From: Protostelium mycophagum
Taxonomy: Eukaryota > Evosea > Variosea > Protosteliida > Protosteliaceae
Assembly (NCBI GenBank): GCA_002081555.1
Contig: MZNV01002255.1
Location: 1-34,458, forward strand
Reading direction: 5' to 3'
DNA: 34,458 nucleotides
Shown: positions 22,434 through 34,458 of the stretch, piece after piece
Layout: every line of letters begins with the position of its first letter
Numbering within the stretch: the first letter of the stretch is position 1
Program-made: the position numbers and the translations under genes
Notes under the pieces: generated by a model
Databases searched by the model: none
Told to the model about the DNA's origin: nothing
What the model saw: only the letters and a program-made list of their open reading frames with translations

Positions 22434-22439
22434 TTATTT
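22434..22439 (-). terminator. Poly(A) signal containing the GDPD stop codon
   Basis: On the minus strand the gene ends CCAAAATAAACG. The TAA stop lies inside AATAAA. The next ATG on the same strand follows after three bases, so cleavage after this signal would fall within the 5' part of the next frame. Confidence 0.45.
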
Positions 22440-23669
22440 TGGCTCGTTTCTGTCCATCCACTGTCTTAACAGCACTGGATAGTCCGTCATAATCTAGGAT
22501 AAGTCAACGCGTGATGCGATACATCCAAAAACGCTCGAAACAAATTATACTCACTCCGTCCACACCCGTATCAGCAGCCTCCCTGAATTCATCGTCGTTA
22601 TTTGCCGTCCACAAAATCACCTTGATTCCCCTTTTCTGCAGGTGGGTGAACAGTGATTTAGACATGAAGAGTTTCTTGAACAACCAAACGGCGGCGGGTA
22701 GAATAGATTGCGGAATATTCGGTAGTAATTCCTCCAGAACAAGTTTTTCGTGCACATAAGGTGCCTGCATTTATTCAACTTGGAAGTTTTAAATCACGAA
22801 AATACCTCGAATGCGATTTCGTCCAAATCAAAGAAGGGGAGCAAGCAGAGATGATGCAAAAAGTATATTTTTAGCATTTTAGTTTTTGAATAAAATCTCG
22901 CAATCGTTGGGTCTGTTTATGGTCATTCGAACAATCATTTTGGATAAAAAATAAATTCAATGAAAGATCGAAAGAGTTACAACACATTCTTGAAAAACTT
23001 TCCTTTTTGCAGAATTAAATTATTGAATGGTTCATTCTCAAAGCCACATCCCCAGATGATTTTTGTTCTTTTCCCGTATTTTATGATGATTTCGTGAACT
23101 TTCTCCAATAATTCTGGATCCGGCGCTTTGAAGTCCAGGTTGAATGCAGCTTCTGGCGCACATTCGAACACCTGATTTTGTGAGATTATTTCAGTATTTT
23201 TGGGATTTTTACTTCTGAAAGAGTTGGGATTTTGCCTTTACCAAGCGTGAGGGGTAAGTCTTGATAATTGGTATTATTTACATCCCCAGGTACTTGAGCA
23301 ATCCTCATGAGATCATGATCCTGTAAAATCATCAACACCAGTTATAGATTGTTCATTGATCTCACATGAACGACGGCAACTTGCTTATCTTTAGTGAGGT
23401 GAACATCCAATTCTAGGAGGTCAGATCTGCCCTTCTCTGCAGCGTGGCGAAATGCGACAATTGTGTTCTCAATGTTCTCGCCTGTTTGAAATCAGGATTG
23501 AAACCAACCAGTTTGCAAGACCTAATCCGCCAGCATGGCTGGAATGCCGCACCGAAAATTTGAGGGGCTTCTTCTTCCTGTGCAGGAGTGTCGGATGTTG
23601 TAATAGCACAAAGTAAGAGATGACGTATCCCAGGACGAAGGTGAAAGCTATCGTGTATATTGCGTCCAT
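22434..23669 (-). CDS. Glycerophosphodiester phosphodiesterase, GDPD1/GDPD3-like, membrane-anchored
   Basis: Family members hydrolyse glycerophosphodiesters; GDPD1/3 act as lysophospholipase D at the endoplasmic reticulum. Seven exons join in frame to 307 residues (human GDPD1 is about 314): 23669-23522, 23481-23366, 23320-23213, 23171-22981, 22896-22806, 22764-22555, 22493-22434. An N-terminal membrane segment and QHPTLLHRKKK match the KYPTLLHQRKK of GDPD1. Then come GENIENTIVAFRHA, LELDVH (metal-binding Glu and Asp), VVHDHDL (catalytic His), IPTLSEVFECAP, FNLDFK, VILWTANNDDEF and GIMTDYP. The family's HRGG motif reads HAGG, so the arginine is lost. I chose the start at 23669 because it aligns with GDPD1; an in-frame ATG at 23774 would add 35 residues. 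It follows PEX6 on the same strand after 115 bases. Confidence 0.9.
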
Positions 23670-23784
23670 GTTTGCCGTGTCTATTTGTCTTTGTTCCAGA
23701 GCTGATTGCGACCGGAGAAATCCCTCCGATGTTTTTCCGCTCATAAAATTTCCCAAGGGAAACACTTTCGTCATAAAAAGCTGT

Positions 23785-29232
<5,448 letters not shown>

Positions 29233-29361
29233 GAGGATACGCGCAGTTCGACCAGGTAGACTTGTAATTCCCAGCGATGATTGCGGCTGTTACAAGTTGT
29301 AGAGGCATACATTACATCAGGAGAAAAAAACCGGCATTTGGCTCATCGACCGGCTTGCACC
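29233..29361. promoter_or_regulatory. 129-bp divergent promoter, PEX6 and MPC1
   Basis: The two start codons face away from each other with 129 bases between them. No TATA box is obvious. It contains one acttgtagaggc/agttgtagagg word. Shared control of a peroxisomal and a mitochondrial gene is possible but not shown. Confidence 0.5.
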
Positions 29362-29952
29362 ATGTCCTTCTTGAGCAGACTTCCAAACAAAGAATACTTC
29401 TTCTCCACCCATTTCTGGTGAGCCTGAATGGAGTTAAATCTTGACTAAAATATGACCAGGGGTCCCCTCGCCAATTGGGGCTTTGTGATTGCTGGTCTAT
29501 GTGAGAGGGCTCTCGTTCTGTGAGATCTTGACTTACTCTTCTGCAGCCGATATGAGAAAAAGTCCAGAGATCATCTCTCTCCCTATGACGAGTGCTCTGT
29601 GTGTCTACAGTGTCTTATTTATGAGATTTGCATGGGTGGTTCAACCAAGAAATCAGTTACTCTTGGCCTGTCATATGGCCAATGAAACTGTGCAACTCAC
29701 ACAAGTGTACAGAAAGGTCAACTACGAGTGAGTCGTTTCTTAAATCACATTTAGTAGACTCCAAATCGAATTATCAATACGTGGACTTTTTCGTTGACAA
29801 AATGGAGAATCGATCTCTGAAGGATTTTTCAAACGCTTCGTTCATCAAACCAAATATCTGCTGTCTGAACGATATTGAAGAATGAAAGGTATTTTGGAGG
29901 AAAAGAGAAGCTGCAACAGCAAGCTCAAGCAACAACTCCTGCCAAGAACTAA
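29362..29952 (+). CDS. MPC1: Mitochondrial pyruvate carrier subunit 1
   Basis: Inner-membrane carrier subunit that, with MPC2, brings pyruvate into the matrix. Four exons (29362-29417, 29460-29494, 29547-29727, 29889-29952) join in frame to 111 residues (human 109). The protein begins [20 protein letters not shown]. Signature text follows: [41 protein letters not shown] (human TFALCCYSLTFMRFAYKVQ), [18 protein letters not shown]. The C-terminal tail ([16 protein letters not shown]) comes from the last exon. If the last intron (29728-29888) is kept, the frame stops at once after KVNYE and loses only the tail. No MPC2 gene is in the window. Confidence 0.95.
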
Positions 29953-30378
29953 ATATGAAAATCTAAATTTAAATTTTATCGATTATTCATGCCTCAAGTC
30001 CAAACTATGATTTCTCTGTATTAATATTTATTCTACCAAAAATCATGTTATTAATACCCTCCTATTTTAGTGTCTTTATTTGCACCAAGGCAGGAGTTTA
30101 GTGTTGTTCAGGGTGTATTCTCCCAAGTTACAGAATATGTCCACAGAGCATCCTCCGCCTGTCCCTCCTTAATCACGAGAGGTGGTTATTTGGCTGACAG
30201 TTTGGGGTCTCTCCATGTTTGATGGTCTGTGGTTCCACCTCCAACGATTCTCTGCAGCTCTCTCTGGGGAACTTTGTGGTGTGACAACCCCGCGAAATTT
30301 TATTTCAAAGAAGTCTGGTTCCCAAACAACGATAGTGACGAAACAAACTTTGTACACATTTTTCGCAACAATAAAATA
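29953..30378. other. Intergenic region between MPC1 and the subtilase
   Basis: About 425 bases with no supported coding exon. It should carry the MPC1 3' end and the subtilase promoter. I see no repeat or RNA gene in it. Confidence 0.5.
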
Positions 30379-32143
<1,765 letters not shown>

Positions 32144-32285
32144 ACAATCAGATGATGATAAACTAGACCACATTAATCTTCTCGGATCTGTGAAACTCAG
32201 CCTTGTGTTTCTGTTGAGCATAAAATGTGTGGAATGAAAAGCTTTTCGGCTGATTTATTTTGTTTGGATTTTCGGTCAACACAAA

Positions 32286-33899
32286 TCAAGATCTCGCAAG
32301 CCTCATGTCCTTCTGATAAGAATCCCAAATCTCATCGACTATTCCCTCAGCCCTCAATTCGCTGCACAAATTAAATATTTTCCTTCATCATGAAGAGGCT
32401 TGAAGCTGATGTGATGACTCACTTTAAAATTCGGCGTGAGCGATCTGGAAGTGTAGATCCATCCCAAGCCGTAGAAAAGACGAGTCCTGCGGTATCGGTG
32501 GTGGAGAGCGCAGGTTCGATCCCTTCCGCTCCCAATTTTTTGTTGGCGCGATCGATCGATATCCCTCCCCCACCATATCTCCCACTCGTTCCCAAGAACA
32601 CATGTCTGTACATTTTAAGACCCAAAACATCCTGATGATGAGTCACGTGACGCCATACCTGTCACCACATTCTTCATTTGGGACCACTATCCATCTGCCT
32701 GCAACAAAAAAGAGTATTTTGAAGAAGTAGTTCAATCCGTAAGGCATCGAATCCATCAGCGGCGTAATTACGGCTCCAGGAAAACTATTTTTGTGAATGA
32801 TTGTCTCGAATCTTATCATGGGCACAGGTATTTACAATTTTGTAAGAGTAAAATATGATTGCTTATTTTGTTACTGTTCATCAAGTTCACCTGTGTACAA
32901 AACGGACACCTGGTGTCAATTGTGACAGTTTCTCCAAAGTGAGAGTTATCACAGTGGAAAGATGAGCCCTCTTGTAAGGCAGGGGTACTTTTTTGGCGGC
33001 TAAATCTTCTCTGTATAAATAACCTTCAAGAGCTCCAACAGCCACGTTTACAACGCTGTCAAAATCAGAAATATTTTATTTAGCAACAAAAATAATGATT
33101 ATAATCTCATTAAAAATCTGAAGAGTTGGACATCTACAACGAAATTTCAAAAAGAAGATAAGAAATGTACCTAGATGGGGCTCCGTTCTTTGAAGCTTTG
33201 ACAAGAAGCGGCGCGAGTTTTTCCACTAGAGCCGTGCGGCCATAATATGCAACACTTAAAAATTCGTCTAACCCCTCAGATGTCTCTGAAATATAACTCA
33301 ATATGGAAAAGTTCGGTGTTCTGGCAGAGAAAACAGTGGCCAATCATGTTCAATTTTACAATGATATCATCACATAAAATGGAGAACATGTATGCAACAT
33401 AATCCAGTACAAACCTTTTCTGTCCAATTTGATGGCACCAGCAGAAAGTATCATCAGGTTGATCACTTCTTCCCTCTTCTTTATCTCTTCTGCCACTTCA
33501 TCGACATTTTTAATCAGACTTGCATCCACTCTTAAGAAGATGATTTCGGCTTTGCCGATGTGTCCAGCCGGTCCCATCTTTTCACATTCTTTTTTGATTC
33601 TCTCTGCCGCTTCTAAATTTCTTCCTAAAATATAGATACGTGGTTGAACTGCCGAAGAGACCAGACTTTTTAATGTGGCCTCCCCAATACCGCTGCAGTT
33701 CTGATCAGTTTTTGTCTGGAAGAGGATTTACGTTTCGTGACATCACATTCGTATGGATATGTGAATTTTAGCCGTGTAAAACTGATAGCATCATTGAGCT
33801 GACGAACCTGGTTCCGCCCAGAAAGACAGCAACAAGATGAGAAGGAAGGTCAGTGGCAATAAGCGAGTTAGAGGCTCGAACGGTCTCGATGGAGGTCAT
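32286..33899 (-). CDS. Short-chain dehydrogenase/reductase-like protein
   Basis: Six exons join in frame to 283 residues: 33899-33808, 33692-33415, 33285-33171, 33055-32891, 32784-32659, 32361-32286. The Rossmann motif GGTSGIGEAT begins at about residue 29. It is followed by RIYILGRN, FLRVDASL, NLMILSAGA (the NAG-like motif), ETSEGLDEFLSVAYYGRTAL, VVNVAVGA and a FPGAVITPL turn. This order matches the fungal-type SDR group with TSEGLD and HPGxVxT motifs. It is a predicted NAD(P)-dependent oxidoreductase; the substrate is unknown. The usual catalytic YxxxK after the serine strand is not evident. The last exon is joined across a 297-nt intron that contains a tRNA-like element. Convergent with the subtilase (142 bases between stops). 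Confidence 0.8.
32447..32541 (+). repeat. tRNA-like element with perfect B box, antisense in an SDR intron
   Basis: The plus strand carries GCGCAGGTTCGATCCCTT, a perfect polymerase III B box in T-arm context. It is followed by CCGCTCCCA and then TTTTTT. GGAAGTG (32447-32453) can pair with CGCTCCC (32527-32533) in six of seven positions, giving an 88-base tRNA-sized span. However, no proper D arm, A box or anticodon arm is visible. It may be a tRNA pseudogene or the head of a tRNA-derived SINE. Confidence 0.4.
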
Positions 33900-34072
33900 T
33901 TTATGTGTGTTTCCACATCTTCGATGAAGAATCGCCGATTGATCGGGCCTCGGATGTTGTATTGAGTGTTTCGCCGAGCTGTCAACAATTTGCCCGATCT
34001 CGCACAATCGCGAAACCACGCTCTACAATCCAAAATAAATGCAAAGTTATTAATTTGTTTTATTTAATTTTT

Positions 34073-34190
34073 GTTGCGTCGTCACAAACATCGGGATCGG
34101 AAATAGCGGTTAAAGCGAAAGTTGCGCTTCTTACCGCAGATGATATCAGAGATCTGCGTTAACCGCTATTTCCACTGTTGACGACGCAAC
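34073..34190. repeat. Cloverleaf-like inverted repeat
   Basis: Outer arms of 12 bp (34073-34084 with 34179-34190, gttgcgtcgtca/tgacgacgcaac) and inner arms of 15 bp (34099-34113 with 34159-34173, ggaaatagcggttaa and complement) match perfectly. Between them are two further hairpins: aagcg/cgctt (34113-34117 with 34125-34129) and cgcagat/atctgcg (34135-34141 with 34152-34158). The whole 118 bases can fold as a three-way junction. It ends seven bases before the ATG at 34198, between two divergent genes. It shares the AGCGGTTA core with the two other foldbacks in this window. Confidence 0.8.
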
Positions 34191-34197
34191 GTTAATC

Positions 34198-34443
34198 ATG
34201 GCCGCAGATAAGGATCGCGTTCCTGGGGAGGTTCTGTTGTTTCCCCAGTATGGCTTAGTGAACTCCCAGCTTGCTATGGCTTACAAGCAGTGTTGGTTGT
34301 CTCGTTGCCAGAAGTCCTATTTGGAAAAGTTGGTTGGCAAGTACCAATTTTTCAAGAAGGGAGGCACAAATATCCTTCAGGATGCCAATGATACAACTCT
34401 ACTATGTAACTACTCCCTGGATGAACTAAAGATCATTTCTTAA
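34198..34443 (+). CDS. Unknown short ORF, possibly a first exon or whole small gene
   Basis: 81 codons from a well-placed ATG (aatcATGGCCG) to TAA. The protein is MAADKDRVPGEVLLFPQYGL followed by a basic/aromatic stretch (AYKQCWLSRCQKSYLEKL, GKYQFFKKGG) and ends DELKIIS. I do not recognise it. Amino-acid use looks protein-like rather than random. The window ends 15 bases later, so an intron and further exons cannot be ruled out. It may share a bidirectional promoter, including the cloverleaf repeat, with the SDR gene. Confidence 0.5.
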   Translation: MAADKDRVPGEVLLFPQYGLVNSQLAMAYKQCWLSRCQKSYLEKLVGKYQFFKKGGTNILQDANDTTLLCNYSLDELKIIS

Positions 34444-34458
34444 GATCCTGATAAATTC

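Noticed and set aside
29728-29731. MPC1 ending at KVNYE (TGA at 29729)
   Set aside because: A good donor overlaps this stop, and the downstream exon gives a natural charged tail in phase; the short form is kept only as a possible retained-intron product.

Overview
This is a gene-dense stretch of nuclear DNA from a eukaryote. Ten protein genes with spliceosomal introns are well supported, plus a 5S rRNA gene and several repeats. Introns are short (mostly 38-60 nt), nearly all GT-AG, and split almost every gene; exon models for seven genes could be closed in frame by hand. The best guess at the organism is a unicellular relative of animals (a holozoan, perhaps an ichthyosporean). The reasons are an animal-style receptor tyrosine kinase (HRDLAARN, DFG, APE) with a signal peptide and one membrane segment, a STRA6-like membrane protein, and compact intron-rich genes. 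This assignment is inference.

Layout: (1) 541-4499 (+) dynamin-related GTPase of the DRP1/Dnm1 mitochondrial-fission type with an unusual N-terminal exon that looks like a mitochondrial presequence. (2) 5617-8140 (+) STRA6-like multi-pass protein. (3) 8161-14759 (-) receptor tyrosine kinase whose large ectodomain is a GGxxY/FxxN parallel beta-helix repeat, tail to tail with (2) with only 20 bp between stops. (4) 15308-20945 (+) P4-ATPase (lipid flippase), 26 exons. (5) 21167-21713 (+) small cyclin-box-like protein. (6) 21780-22430 (-) unknown protein with C-terminal 20-residue repeats. (7) 22434-23669 (-) glycerophosphodiester phosphodiesterase like GDPD1/GDPD3. (8) 23785-29232 (-) peroxisomal AAA+ ATPase PEX6, with a complete-looking 5S rRNA gene inside one intron. 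(9) 29362-29952 (+) mitochondrial pyruvate carrier MPC1. (10) 30379-32143 (+) secreted proteinase K-like subtilase. (11) 32286-33899 (-) short-chain dehydrogenase-like protein. (12) 34198-34443 (+) short unknown ORF just after a cloverleaf-like inverted repeat.

The genes are mostly unrelated housekeeping functions: organelle division, membrane lipid asymmetry, lysophospholipid or phosphodiester turnover, peroxisome import, pyruvate import, and extracellular proteolysis. There is no operon-like logic. The most unusual things are the architecture of the receptor kinase, the presequence on DRP1, the intronic 5S gene, a set of foldback elements sharing a GCGGTTA core, and strong over-representation of certain words (GTTGTAG, GAAATTTC) in introns. 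No retrovirus-like element, CRISPR array or convincing tRNA was found.
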